From Actinomycetota bacterium (GTDB lineage Bacteria; Actinomycetota; Actinomycetes; Streptosporangiales; Streptosporangiaceae), in NCBI GenBank assembly GCA_027313705.1, contig DAHVDE010000002.1, forward strand, positions 1 through 64,000: a stretch of DNA of 64,000 nt. The letters are read 5' to 3'. Of this stretch, positions 1 to 14,600 are shown piece after piece. Each line of letters starts with the position of its first letter. Position 1 is the first letter of the stretch. The position numbers and the translations under genes were made by a program. Under the pieces are notes generated by a model. It did no database searches. It saw nothing but the letters and a program-made list of their open reading frames with translations, and was not told where the DNA came from.

Positions 1-29
1 TCCGCCGTGATGGCATTAGCCTGGCCCGC

Positions 30-445
30 ATGCTCAGCACGAAACTCGCCCTTTCGCTCGGCGTTGCGGTTGCGCTGGCCGGTGCTATCCCGCTCGCGCA
101 CTTCGATTCCCCGGCTTATGCCCAAAATGGCTGGCAAGTAACTCGGCCCCACGGACGCCCTTCGCCTATGCGACCATCTATACCTTCGATAGCCGGGGTT
201 GTGGATACGGGTTCTCATCGCGCAGCGTTGACGGCATTATCAGCAGGCCATTGAAGTTTACCGTCACTTATACCATGCACCCTGACTGCACCGGAATCCA
301 GACGGTGACCGATAACACCGGAGCGGTGCGGCACTACGATTTTTTCCTCGCGCCTTCCGGCGCGAGGTTCACGTTTCTCCGCTCAGATCCCGGTTACGTA
401 GCGGCGTCGGTCGCCATTTCAGGCACCGGGGATCACATCGGGTAA
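30..445 (+). pseudogene. Frameshifted small secreted protein
   Basis: Two overlapping frames together make one secreted protein. Frame A starts at ATG 30 with a clean signal peptide (MLSTKLALSLGVAVALAGAI, cleavage near AYA-QN) and then degenerates into low-complexity sequence to a stop at 254. Frame B runs to a stop at 445, is open upstream to at least position 113, and carries the mature-domain-like sequence FAYATIYTFDSRGCGYGF and later DNTGAVRHYDFFLAPSG. The natural join is a frameshift between about 120 and 160. It is either a decayed gene or a base error. Frame A is also open to the left edge, so a start outside the window cannot be excluded. The mature part has the look of a small actinobacterial secreted beta-protein, but I do not recognise the family. 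It converges with the flavoprotein gene and overlaps its last codons. Confidence 0.5.
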
Positions 446-1918
446 GCTCCTGGCTCGTGCCGCGTGCCTGCCAGCCCGCCGGCCGAAGAAGGAGCCCTCG
501 CCGAGCTGGGTACCCGAGCAGTAGCCGTTGCCATCCTGCGCGATGTTCGCGGCACATGCCCCGGCCGCGTACAGGCCGGGGATGACCGAGCGGTCCGCCC
601 GCAGTGCCTCACCTTCGACGCTAGTGCGGATGCCGCCGAGAGTGAACCCGGCATAGAGCGCTACCCCGAGCGACAGGTCGAAGACCCCCCAAGGTCCCCT
701 GTCTTGCGGCGCCAGCCAGCTCGGGTGCTTGCGGAACTCAGGATCCTGGCCGGCCGCGGCGTGCTTGCTGTACCTGCCGATCGTCGCGGCCAGGGAGCCT
801 GCTGGCACCCGAAGACCACGTTCCATCTCGCCGATCGTCTCGTAACCGTCCTTGAAGGGCACGAGCCGCATCCGCTGTTCGGCCATGAAGTCGCTGGCGA
901 CGATCAGGTAAGCGGTGGCGTCCGGCTGGCGAAGCACGTGGTACGCGGTGCGTGCGTGATAGCTGTCCTCGGCGACGAAACGCTGCCCGCGCTTGTTGAC
1001 GATGATGCCGTTGACCAGTGAAGACGGCGGATAGAACGGCGCGGTGATGAACGGCTCTTCCATGTTGTCGAGCTGCGCGCCCGCAGACTGGCCAAGGCGG
1101 ATGCCAAGACCGTCGTCGTAGGTCGTGCCGAGCGCGAACAGCCTGGCGCCGAGCGCGGGCGCGTACTTCGCGACCATGTCCTTGTTCATCACGAACCCGC
1201 CCGCCGCGATCACCACGGCGGCGGACCTGATCAGTCCGGTAGCCTGGAACGACCTCCAGGCGAGGCCGGTAACGGCTCCCGTGTCGTCGAGTACCAGGTT
1301 GGTCGCGGCTGTCTCGAACCTGACTTCGGCGCCCGCCTCCTGCACCCGAGCCCGCAGCAGGTCCATCACCAGCCTGGTGCCGCCGGTGTCGCCGGGTACC
1401 GGCACCTTGTGGCCGCGCGGCGCCGGCCGCACCTGGTCACGAAACGGCCAGACCAGTTCGTTACCCGTGTACATCAGGCCCTGCGTACCCGGCTGGATCA
1501 CCGCCTTGCCAGGGAAGTAGGACCGCTCGAACGCGAACCCGAGCGACTCGAGCCAGGTGAAGTGCTCCACCGCGCCGCGGGCGTAGGCGCTGATCTTCTC
1601 CTCGTCAGGATCCTTCGCCGTAGCGGCAAGATAGGCGGCCATGTCCTGCGCAGAGTCCTCGTGCCCTGTTGCTTTCTGCACCTCGGTGCCGCCGCCGAGG
1701 TAGAAGTGGCCGCCAGAGAGCGACGAGGTGCCACCGTGCTCCGCCGCCCGCTCGAGCAGCAGCACCCTGGCACCTGTCCTGGCCGCTTCCAGGGCAGCGC
1801 AGCCGCCAGCGATGCCGAAACCGACGACGATGACGTCGTAGTGCTGCGCTGTCGCTGGCAGCGCGGCCGCTGGCAGGACAGCAGGGACGGCCAGGCCAGG
1901 TGCCAGATCGGCGCGCAT
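419..1918 (-). CDS. FAD-dependent oxidoreductase, 3-ketosteroid dehydrogenase / fumarate-reductase-like flavoprotein
   Basis: A 499-residue flavoprotein of the FAD_binding_2 (KstD / fumarate reductase) family. Residues about 27-50 form the Rossmann dinucleotide motif (DVIVVGFGIAGGCAALEAAR) followed by the acidic residue ending strand 2 (LLLERA). The GGTSSLSGGHFYLGGGTEV segment is the usual FAD-pyrophosphate region, and the C-terminal GLYAAGACAANI...GTQLGEGSFFGRRAG is the second FAD contact. Members use FAD to dehydrogenate or reduce C=C bonds next to a carbonyl, as in steroid ring A. The substrate here is not determined. The first 22 residues are Ala/Pro-rich and may not belong to the fold. 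Its ATG lies 2 bases after the stop of the acyl-CoA carboxylase gene, so the two are probably cotranscribed and translationally coupled, which suggests work on an acyl-CoA or steroid-derived intermediate. Confidence 0.88.
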   Translation of the reverse strand: MRADLAPGLAVPAVLPAAALPATAQHYDVIVVGFGIAGGCAALEAARTGARVLLLERAAEHGGTSSLSGGHFYLGGGTEVQKATGHEDSAQDMAAYLAATAKDPDEEKISAYARGAVEHFTWLESLGFAFERSYFPGKAVIQPGTQGLMYTGNELVWPFRDQVRPAPRGHKVPVPGDTGGTRLVMDLLRARVQEAGAEVRFETAATNLVLDDTGAVTGLAWRSFQATGLIRSAAVVIAAGGFVMNKDMVAKYAPALGARLFALGTTYDDGLGIRLGQSAGAQLDNMEEPFITAPFYPPSSLVNGIIVNKRGQRFVAEDSYHARTAYHVLRQPDATAYLIVASDFMAEQRMRLVPFKDGYETIGEMERGLRVPAGSLAATIGRYSKHAAAGQDPEFRKHPSWLAPQDRGPWGVFDLSLGVALYAGFTLGGIRTSVEGEALRADRSVIPGLYAAGACAANIAQDGNGYCSGTQLGEGSFFGRRAGRHAARARSLPDVIPGA

Positions 1919-1920
1919 GG

Positions 1921-7437
<5,517 letters not shown>

Positions 7438-7880
7438 GAATCGGGCCTCACAAGTCGAATGGCATCAGGGAACGGCACACGCCGCCCCGTCTAGCATCCT
7501 GCTTACCAGCCGGCCAGGTCATCGGCTGCGGCATGACGCGATGGAGCCTGATTATTGTAGGAAACCTCCAAATGCCGAGCCAGGCGCAGGCGATGCGGCG
7601 ATGCCATGTGACCGCCTGGTAACAAGGGTCGGCGTAGCAGGTGTTTCCGCTGTTCAGAGAGCTGACAGCGGCTCTGGTAGGTGGATTGCGCTGGCGCGCC
7701 TGCGACTCAGCCAGAGCGCAGGGCGGACGCAGGCCGCCGGGCGCTTTGCCGGTCCCGGCCGGCGGGATTGTTAGATGGAATGCACTAGGCGCTCAGTTGC
7801 GGGATTGAAGTCGCACGGGTAAGGCCCCTGGCTGGTGCCGCCTGAGCGTGCCTGCCGGCACCAGGGGGAAAGCCGTACTA
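7438..7880. other. Intergenic region between divergent genes
   Basis: About 440 bases separate the carboxylase and transporter starts. I see no convincing open reading frame, tRNA or inverted repeat. It presumably holds the two divergent promoters, but no -10/-35 pair stands out. The only assignable element is the ribosome binding site AGGGGGAA at 7863-7870, for the downstream transporter. Confidence 0.5.
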
Positions 7881-8777
7881 GTGTCCACCGCGATCGCCGT
7901 CGCCGCAGCCCTGTCGGCAGCGTTCTGTTTCGCGCTCGGTTCACTGGTGCAACAGGGTGTCGCCAGGGAATCGGGCGGCGGTATCCTGCGCTTCCGGTTG
8001 CTGTTGTCCCTGATCAGGCAGCCTAGCTGGGTCGCCGGTGTCTTGCTGGCCGCAGGATCGTTCGGTATTCAGGGTCTGGCGCTGGCGTTCGGGTCGCTCA
8101 CGCTGGTCCAGCCGCTGGCGGCTACCGATGTTCTTTTTGCGCTGCCGCTTGTGGCGCGCAGGAACCAGCGCCGGCTGACCGCGCAGGACGTGGCCGGGGC
8201 CGCGCTCGTGACTGCCGGAATCGCCATGTTCCTGATTGTCTCTCCGGCTGCTTTCGGCCGCCGGGTGCCTGGGCTGGCCGCGTGGCTGCCCGCCATCGCC
8301 GTCATCGGCGCCGTCGTTCTCGGCTCGGCGCTGGCCGCCATGCACACGCGCGGTCAGGGCCGGGTGGTGTGGCTGGCGGTCGCGGCCGGATTGCTTTACG
8401 GTCTCCTGGACGCGCTGACCAAGAGCTCGGTGGATCTGCTTGCCACCCGCGGGCTTGACGCGCTGGCAAACTGGGAGCCCTACGCCCTGGCGATCACGGG
8501 GGTAACCGGTCTTCTTTTCGGCCAGAGCGCCTTCGCCGCCGGGGCGCTGTCGCTGAGCTTGCCCGTCATAGACTCGATCGAGCCGGTCACGGCCGTGCTG
8601 CTCGGCGCCGGCGTCTTCGGCGAGCGCCTGGCCTCCTCGCCACCGCTGCTTGCGCTCCAGTTGACCGGAGGGGCGCTCGCGGTTGCCGGAATCGCCGTGC
8701 TGAGCCGGTCCTCAGTAGTAAAGACCGAGACGGTAAGGACGCAATCCAGCAATTATCCTGACCTCCCTAGCTGGTAA
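7881..8777 (+). CDS. DMT-superfamily membrane transporter (EamA/NIPA-like)
   Basis: A 298-residue polytopic membrane protein. From the start it shows repeated hydrophobic segments (AIAVAAALSAAFCFALGSLV, WVAGVLLAAGSFGIQGLALAF, VAGAALVTAGIAMFLIV, and so on, about nine or ten in all), with short polar loops and a basic cytoplasmic turn ARRNQRRLT. The two-fold layout and the ALAFGSLTLVQPL motif match drug/metabolite transporters of the EamA or NIPA type, which export small metabolites or carry Mg2+. I start it at GTG 7881 because AGGGGGAA lies about 10 bases upstream; an in-frame start at 7848 would add 11 hydrophilic residues without a ribosome binding site. It is monocistronic and converges on the next gene with only 17 bases between. 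Substrate unknown. Confidence 0.85.
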   Translation: MSTAIAVAAALSAAFCFALGSLVQQGVARESGGGILRFRLLLSLIRQPSWVAGVLLAAGSFGIQGLALAFGSLTLVQPLAATDVLFALPLVARRNQRRLTAQDVAGAALVTAGIAMFLIVSPAAFGRRVPGLAAWLPAIAVIGAVVLGSALAAMHTRGQGRVVWLAVAAGLLYGLLDALTKSSVDLLATRGLDALANWEPYALAITGVTGLLFGQSAFAAGALSLSLPVIDSIEPVTAVLLGAGVFGERLASSPPLLALQLTGGALAVAGIAVLSRSSVVKTETVRTQSSNYPDLPSW

Positions 8778-8794
8778 TGGCCTTGGACTTGCGG

Positions 8795-9973
8795 CTAGGC
8801 GGGCGGCAGGACCTGCGTGTGCCAGTAGGCGATCTTGCCGTGCACGGTAAGCAGCGCCACGACGTCCAGGTGGCGGGAAGTGGCGCTGGCGTATACCCGC
8901 CAGATGTCCTCCGTGCCCGCTGGCAGGCGCACCCGGCCGGCCTTTCCGAAGGTACGGACGGCGGCGTCGGAGCGGCGGACGTAGAGCGCCGCCTGGCCGT
9001 CGATCGTGCTCGCCCAGGTCACCCAGATGCGCCCGGCAGGATCGGCCGCCAGCATGGACAGGCCGATGTTGTTGAGCGCGGGCAGTTTCTGCACAGTCAC
9101 GGCTGACTTGGCGCCGAGTTGGTACAGGTCTACCGATCGGGCGAAAAAGTTGCGGAAGCTCAGGTACGTGATGTAGACGCCGGGGCGGCCCTTGCCTCGG
9201 CTGACCGCGGTCATCCGCTGAAGCAGGGCTGAGGTGTTCGCGGACCCCGGCGCTCGCGCCGGCGGAGCGCTCGGATGACCCGACTGGCCGAGCTTGCGGT
9301 AGTAAATGCCGGACTTCGGTGATGCGTTCGAGTTCCAGGTCACCCAGGTGGTTCCCGAGCGGCCGTCGGTGCCGATCCCCGTCTCGTAGAAGCAGCAGCC
9401 GGACAAGGGCAGCAAGACCTCAGGGTGGTTATAGTGACGCACCGCGACTCCGCCGCCGGTGACGAACGCCACCCATGGCTGGCCGTCCGCGCCGGCCGCG
9501 GCCGCGATGCCCGAGCCCCAGTTGGTATTGACCGCCGGGCTGGGACCGAGGACATGCCAGTTGCCGCCGCGCAGCGGGCGGGTCGCCTCATAGGTGCCCC
9601 AGGTCGACGAGGAACTGGTCTTCTCGCCGTTCCAGAAGGCGTCGAGTCCGTGCGGGGTCGCCGTCACGTCAGGGAAGCTGACCGTGTAGAAACGCGGAGC
9701 GATCGTCACGGTGCGGCCGACCGTGCCATTGGCCGCGATCGGCGTGTCAAGCACGCTAGTGGACTTCGCCGAGGTCCAGATCACGTGCAGGACGCCATCG
9801 GAGCCTCGGGCCAGCCCGATATCGGCGGTATTGCCGAGTCCGGTAGCCGTCACCCGCTCCCATTGGCCAGGGCGGGGCGCACCCGGGACCGCTGCGCTCC
9901 CTGCGTGCGCCGCGAGTGCGATCGTGAGGAGTGCGCCGCATCCGATCCCAGCCAGTTTACCTGTCAGTTTCAT
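8795..9973 (-). CDS. Secreted beta-propeller-like protein of unknown function
   Basis: A 392-residue exported protein. Residues 1-28 are a Sec signal peptide (KLAGIGCGALLTIALAAHAGSA). The mature part has repeated short motifs ending in aromatic strands, such as GLARGSDGVLHVIWTS, VAAAAGADGQPWVAFVT and LAADPAGRIWVTWAS, spaced roughly 50-60 residues apart. That is the pattern of BNR/exo-sialidase-like propellers, although no clear Asp-box is present. The protein at 31763 has the same architecture and the same GLxRxxDGxLHVxW signature, so the two are probably distant paralogues. It stands alone, converging with the transporter gene. No catalytic residues are evident; binding of a surface ligand is as likely as catalysis. 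The function is unknown. Confidence 0.75.
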   Translation of the reverse strand: MKLTGKLAGIGCGALLTIALAAHAGSAAVPGAPRPGQWERVTATGLGNTADIGLARGSDGVLHVIWTSAKSTSVLDTPIAANGTVGRTVTIAPRFYTVSFPDVTATPHGLDAFWNGEKTSSSSTWGTYEATRPLRGGNWHVLGPSPAVNTNWGSGIAAAAGADGQPWVAFVTGGGVAVRHYNHPEVLLPLSGCCFYETGIGTDGRSGTTWVTWNSNASPKSGIYYRKLGQSGHPSAPPARAPGSANTSALLQRMTAVSRGKGRPGVYITYLSFRNFFARSVDLYQLGAKSAVTVQKLPALNNIGLSMLAADPAGRIWVTWASTIDGQAALYVRRSDAAVRTFGKAGRVRLPAGTEDIWRVYASATSRHLDVVALLTVHGKIAYWHTQVLPPA

Positions 9974-10087
9974 CGGGATTCTCCTGTCAATGACACCCAG
10001 GTGAAATGGTCAAGGCAGGCAAAGGCAGTGTCAAGAGGGACCATCGCGGTTCGGCGCTGAGATTCCCTGGCCGAGGAGGGAAACGCT

Positions 10088-10222
10088 GTGCCTGACCTGA
10101 AAGACGAGTTGCACCGCAAGCTCCAAGCCAGCAGGGCGGCACTGCTGTCCAGACTAGACGGGCTGAGCGAGCACGATCTGCGCGACGGCAAAGGCGGCGC
10201 CGACCGCCCGCTGCCAGGGTAG
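10088..10222 (+). pseudogene. Truncated DinB/maleylpyruvate-isomerase-like gene, N-terminal fragment
   Basis: GTG at 10088 is preceded by an ideal ribosome binding site (GAGGAGGG, 10073-10080) and opens 44 codons: LKDELHRKLQASRAALLSRL, then DGLSEHDLR. This is the first helix of DinB-superfamily thiol-dependent enzymes (mycothiol-dependent hydrolases or isomerases), which usually run to about 160-180 residues. After SEHDLR the similarity to the family stops abruptly and a stop codon follows at 10220. The downstream 100 bases on this strand do not resume the fold in any frame. I therefore call it a 3'-truncated remnant whose translation start is still intact. Confidence 0.6.
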
Positions 10223-10324
10223 CGCCACGGGCCTTGAGCGTCAGGACATGCGCGTGGCGAGAAGCCGCCAGGACAGCCACGTGCCTGCCTTCTTAAGCCT
10301 GAAGTCGGCGGTGAGCGGCGGCGA

Positions 10325-10894
10325 TCAGAACCTGATGCCGTGATCGCGAGCCTGCGCTTCCAGCCGGGCGGCTTCCTGCTCGGTGCCGGCCTGCGGGTTG
10401 ACCCGCAGCTGGAGGCGGAGAGCGACGGCCAGGTCCCGGCCGACGCCGGCCCTGACGATCGGGGGAGCCGCGGCCATCGCCTGATGATTCCATGCCTGCC
10501 GGCATGCGGTGACCAGGTCATCAGGCGGCACGACGCCTGGCTTAGCGGTCGCGAGGTGCAGCATCACGGCGACTACGTCCAACGCAAGCGCGAGTGACAA
10601 GGGCAGCACCCAGTCACCGTCAGGGTTTCCCGACCACCGTTCGGGCGTCATGCTGGCCAGGCCGCCCTTGCCCAGTCTTTCCATCAGCCGCACCCGGTGC
10701 TCGATCGCGGCCGTGACGGTCATCCCGCCGCCCATCGCGCTGCCGAGTTCCCGCAGCGCCTGACTGAGCGGCGTCAGGTCGACCGTGAGTAACGCCGGAT
10801 GGCGCTGTACGATGTTTCGCAACTCGGTGCCAGAGGGCGCCTCGAGTATCTCCATCAGGACCGGGGCGACCTCCTCGTCCTGCGGGCTGGTCAT
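10325..10894 (-). CDS. Unknown protein in CHAT operon (third gene)
   Basis: A 189-residue soluble, mostly helical protein. Its start has the pattern LMEILEAPSGTELRNIVQRH followed by PALLT, a helix pair that recurs at the N-terminus of actinobacterial TPR/CHAT-associated proteins. The segment LSLALALDVVAVMLHLA is hydrophobic but interrupted, so it need not be a membrane helix. The C-terminal half (RDLAVALRLQLRVNPQAGTE) is amphipathic. Its ATG overlaps the stop of the preceding gene (ATGA, 10891-10894), so it is translationally coupled as the last gene of the CHAT operon. I do not recognise a named family. Given its neighbours, a regulatory partner, adaptor or substrate of the CHAT protease is the most economical guess. 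Confidence 0.65.
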   Translation of the reverse strand: MTSPQDEEVAPVLMEILEAPSGTELRNIVQRHPALLTVDLTPLSQALRELGSAMGGGMTVTAAIEHRVRLMERLGKGGLASMTPERWSGNPDGDWVLPLSLALALDVVAVMLHLATAKPGVVPPDDLVTACRQAWNHQAMAAAPPIVRAGVGRDLAVALRLQLRVNPQAGTEQEAARLEAQARDHGIRF

Positions 10895-11604
10895 GGCAAT
10901 CTCCGCCGCTCGCCGAGGCCGAGCGGCAGGTCGGACCTGAAGGGGAACAGGCCGAGCCTGCGCGCACGCGCGCTTCCCGTTATGGCGAGCCTCAGGTTCG
11001 CCTGCGCCGTGCGCTCGGCGCGCGCCACAAGCGCGAACCTGAATGATCCCTCGAGCGGAAGCTGGTCATTCTCCTGCATCGCCCAGAACGGCTGCGAACC
11101 GAGCAGGTTGTAGGCGACGACGGCGCTGGCGCCTTTCTCCCTTTCTGTCACATGGTCATAGCCCACCTCCGGGGTCAGGAGTTTCAAGCCGGCCCCGAGC
11201 TTCACCGACCATTCGTTCTTCAGCGACCTGACGTCCATGACCCGTTCCGGTGTCATCGACATGGCGATCGGCGGCTGGCCAGGCGAGCCTTTTTCAAGAC
11301 CCAGGTAGCAGGTGAGGCTGATGCGCTCGATCCGGCAGTCTGGAGCGGGCACCAAGGTGCAGGCAAGGTGCACCAGCCAGTACCTATGAGTCGCCGCCTC
11401 GGCTGCGATGAAGCCGGCCAGGTCCGCGCTCGACGCCGCCCACTCCGGGGACAGCGCGATAGCCACCGGTTCGCCGACCGACAGTTGCGCGCCTGGAGTC
11501 CAGCCGCGGGTGACTGCCGGTGCCGCCGCGTCCATGACTGTTTCTTCCGCCGCGGGTAGCATGATCGCCGGCGCGAAATTGATCTCTGGAAACGCGACAT
11601 CCAT
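10891..11604 (-). CDS. Unknown protein in CHAT operon (second gene)
   Basis: A 237-residue protein without signal peptide or membrane segment. The first 40 residues are Ala/Pro-rich and probably flexible. The core (WLVHLACTLVPAPDCRIERI, then SLTCYLGLEKG, SLKNEWSVKLGAGLKLLTPE and FRFALVARAERTAQANLRLA) alternates hydrophobic and polar residues as in a beta-sandwich. It sits 13 bases after the CHAT gene and overlaps the next gene by 4 bases. No family was recognised. Because bacterial CHAT and caspase-like proteases often sit next to the protein they cleave, this gene and its neighbour are candidate substrates or effectors; that is inference from position only. It does not resemble the bacterial gasdermin N-terminus as I remember it. 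Confidence 0.65.
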   Translation of the reverse strand: MDVAFPEINFAPAIMLPAAEETVMDAAAPAVTRGWTPGAQLSVGEPVAIALSPEWAASSADLAGFIAAEAATHRYWLVHLACTLVPAPDCRIERISLTCYLGLEKGSPGQPPIAMSMTPERVMDVRSLKNEWSVKLGAGLKLLTPEVGYDHVTEREKGASAVVAYNLLGSQPFWAMQENDQLPLEGSFRFALVARAERTAQANLRLAITGSARARRLGLFPFRSDLPLGLGERRRLP

Positions 11605-11617
11605 GTGCGCGACCTTT

Positions 11618-14600
11618 CTAGGTCCAAGAACCCGACAAGGTAAAGCCCGCCCACCACCGGTACTCCGGCGAGCGTGACCTAGTCTCCCGCTGGGCCGCCG
11701 CGAACGAGTCGATGCGGCTCTCGCCCGCCCGCAGGCGGGAGTAGAACGTCGTGAAGAACATCCGTGACGAGTCCACCCCTACTGGCCACAACGTCGTCGC
11801 GATGGACTGAGCTCCGGCGAGGTACAGCGACGCGGGCAGGCCTCGAAGGTTGTCAAGCACGTCGAACCGCCCGAGGCCAGTCTCGCAGGCAGCGGTGGTC
11901 ACGATCTCCAGCCCGCGCAGATCGAGTTCACCGATCTCCCAGGCCGCGATCTCGCCCTCGCTGCCGTCGGTGCCTGGCGTGACATATACCGACTGGAAGG
12001 CGGGAGCAGTCACGTTGTTCCTGCCGTGCGTGGCCAGGTGGACCCGGCGCGACGTGCGAAGCGCGGAAAGCACGCGGCCTTTGGTGGCAGCTGACTCCGC
12101 CAGCGGCTCGCAACCGAATACCGCCGCGATCTCCCTAGCCTGGAGGCTGGCGCCGGGAAGCTTGGCGGCTATCTCAGGCCGGTCGGCGAACCCGAGGCCG
12201 ATCGCGGTCATCGGAGTGCGGCCAGCATCGAAGATGCTCGGCGCCCGGCGCGGCCCGAGGGCGGCGAGAGTGGGCAGGTAGCTGATCTTCCACGAATCGC
12301 AGAGCGGCGCGGATACCGGTCCGAGCAGGTGCAGCGGGTAGTAGTGCAACGGCCCGTGCGGGACGATCAGCAGGTGGTCCTGCCCGTCATTTCTCGCCTG
12401 GGCGAGCGCCCGCAGGCACCCCTGCGGCAGCAGCCTGGTGAGGTCGTCGGCCAAGATGGCGGCTGCCTCGACCGGAACCGGCAGCGGTCCGTCCGCAGGC
12501 AGCCTGACCAGCCTGCGCAGCTCCCTGACGTGCGCGCCGAGCGGTGACATCGCCTGCGGTCCGTCCGCCGCGCCAGGAAAGGAGGTTTCGTGGCCGTCAA
12601 TGGTGATGCCCGCGCTGGTGATGCAGGTGCCGATGATGATCGTGCTGCCATCAGACTTGGGCAGCGTGAGCAGGTGCAGCACGGCGGTCCTGGTGCCGAC
12701 GGTCGAACCGACCTCATCTAGGTACAGTCGGTCGAGCGCCTGGCTCGCGGCCCGTTCGCCCAGGTCCTGATTGACCAGCCAGTCGAACCTGTGCCGCAGG
12801 TTCGCCAGCAACTGGGCGGCGTCGCCGCCTGGCAGCTCAGCCTCGTCAGATACGTAGGCGGTGAGCAGTTCTGAATCGCTGGCGGAATCGCTGGCGGAAT
12901 CACCGGCCGCCTGCGCGAGCTGCCTGAGCCGGACAAGCAACGGCTCGCCGCCTGGCGGCAGCCGATAGCCGATGCCTGCCGCCAGCGCCGTGCTGAACCT
13001 GGCACCTGCCACCTGCTGCAGCAGGTGCAGCCAGACCTCGGCCGGCTTGGCCTGGTCGTTGTACAAGGCGGCCAGGGCGCGGTTGTTGATGTTGATCAGC
13101 TGCTGCGCACCCCGGTCACCGAGAAACGACACGGCGCGGAGACCGCCGGTGCGCAGGCCTTCGAGCAGCACCGGCACGGCGGCAGGCACGGACGCGAGCA
13201 GGCTCATCTGGTGCATGACGTTCGCCGTACGGTCGGCAAGCCGGTGGCTGGTGCAGAAGTCAAGCATGGCGACGAGGCGGGTCGCGGCCTCGGCGGGACT
13301 CCGCTGCCACTCGGCAAGGAAAAGCAGTTCCGCGATCACGATCCGCAGGTAGCCGATCGCGTCGTCATGCAGGCAGGCGAGCACCGGTGCGACCCGCTCG
13401 AAGCGCTCGACCATCTGGAGTGCTTCCCTTGGCCGGTCAAGCGCGGTGAGGGCGAAGGCCGCCCCGATCATCCGGGCGCCCCGCAGGCGGGCGTCGGCAT
13501 CGGCGTCGACGGCCGGGATCAGGTCTTCCGCGAACGGATAGCGCGCTCCCGCCAGGGCGGCGATCATCAGCAGCTCTTTCATCCAGCAGCTAAGCCGCAC
13601 CGACTCTGGCCCGGCAGCGAGGATCGATTTCGCCTCGTGCAGCAGCGCGAGCCCGCGCGCTGGGCCGGCTTCGAGCAGGAGGTTGGCGAGCTGCTGTATC
13701 AGGCTGATCAGTTCGTCGCGGGCGAGGCGATTGCTCCGTTCGTCAAGCGACGGGCGAAGCAGGCTCTCCAGGGCACTGGCGTCAGGGTCGGCGCCGCAGG
13801 CGGCCAGCGTGTTGAGCAGCAGGGCGGCACCGGCCGGATCTTCGGCGATGTCGGTAGCGGCGAGTGCCGCGCGGGCGTGCCGTGCGCAGCGCGTGCGCAG
13901 CTCGGGCTGGCCGGCCTGATCAGTCAGCCTGAACCGCCAGAGCAGCACCTCGGCAAGGCGAGACTCGATCGCGGCGGCGAGGCCGGGATGCCCGGTGCGG
14001 CGGGCGGCGAGCAGGTCACCTTCCGCCTCCCGCAGCGCCGTGTCAAGATCGGGAAGGTCGCCGTACCTGGCCCGCAGCGCCTCGGCTTGCCGGGCGCCGA
14101 GCTGCTGGGCCAGCGATTCCCGCCAGATGCGCTGCCTGATGCCGATGTCGTCGAGCGACTGGAGCGAGATGTAGACGCCGGTGCGGAGGTTCGCACGGGC
14201 ATACCGCGCCTCCGCGCCGCGTACGTCGTCGGAATTGGCGTCCGCCAGCTCGATCGCTGCCGCGGCCGCTTCCATCGCGAGGGCGTAGAGCTGCGGATGC
14301 GGCAGGATGCGGAGCGCCAGGATCGCGAAGCTGCCGATCCGCAGGCCGGTCGCGTAACGGCTGGTCCACTCGGTGCCCGGGCGGTCGGCGAGGTTTCTGA
14401 CGAGCCTTGCCACCGCGAAGGCTTCCTGCCACCGGCCGGCGCCGGCAAGACCGGAAGCGAAGGCGATCCAGTGCTGGGCCGCCCGTTCGTCAAGTGCGGC
14501 GCCTGGCGGCAGGTTCCCGGCTAGGTCAAGTGCCCGGTCCGCAGGCATCCCACCCCAGGCGACCGCCGTGAGCAGCGCCTGCGCGTCATCGTGCTGGTCA

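Noticed and set aside
13025-14524. Long plus-strand open frame of 499 codons
   Set aside because: It is antisense to the CHAT protease, with Arg/Gly/His-rich composition and no domain; a shadow of GC-rich coding DNA.
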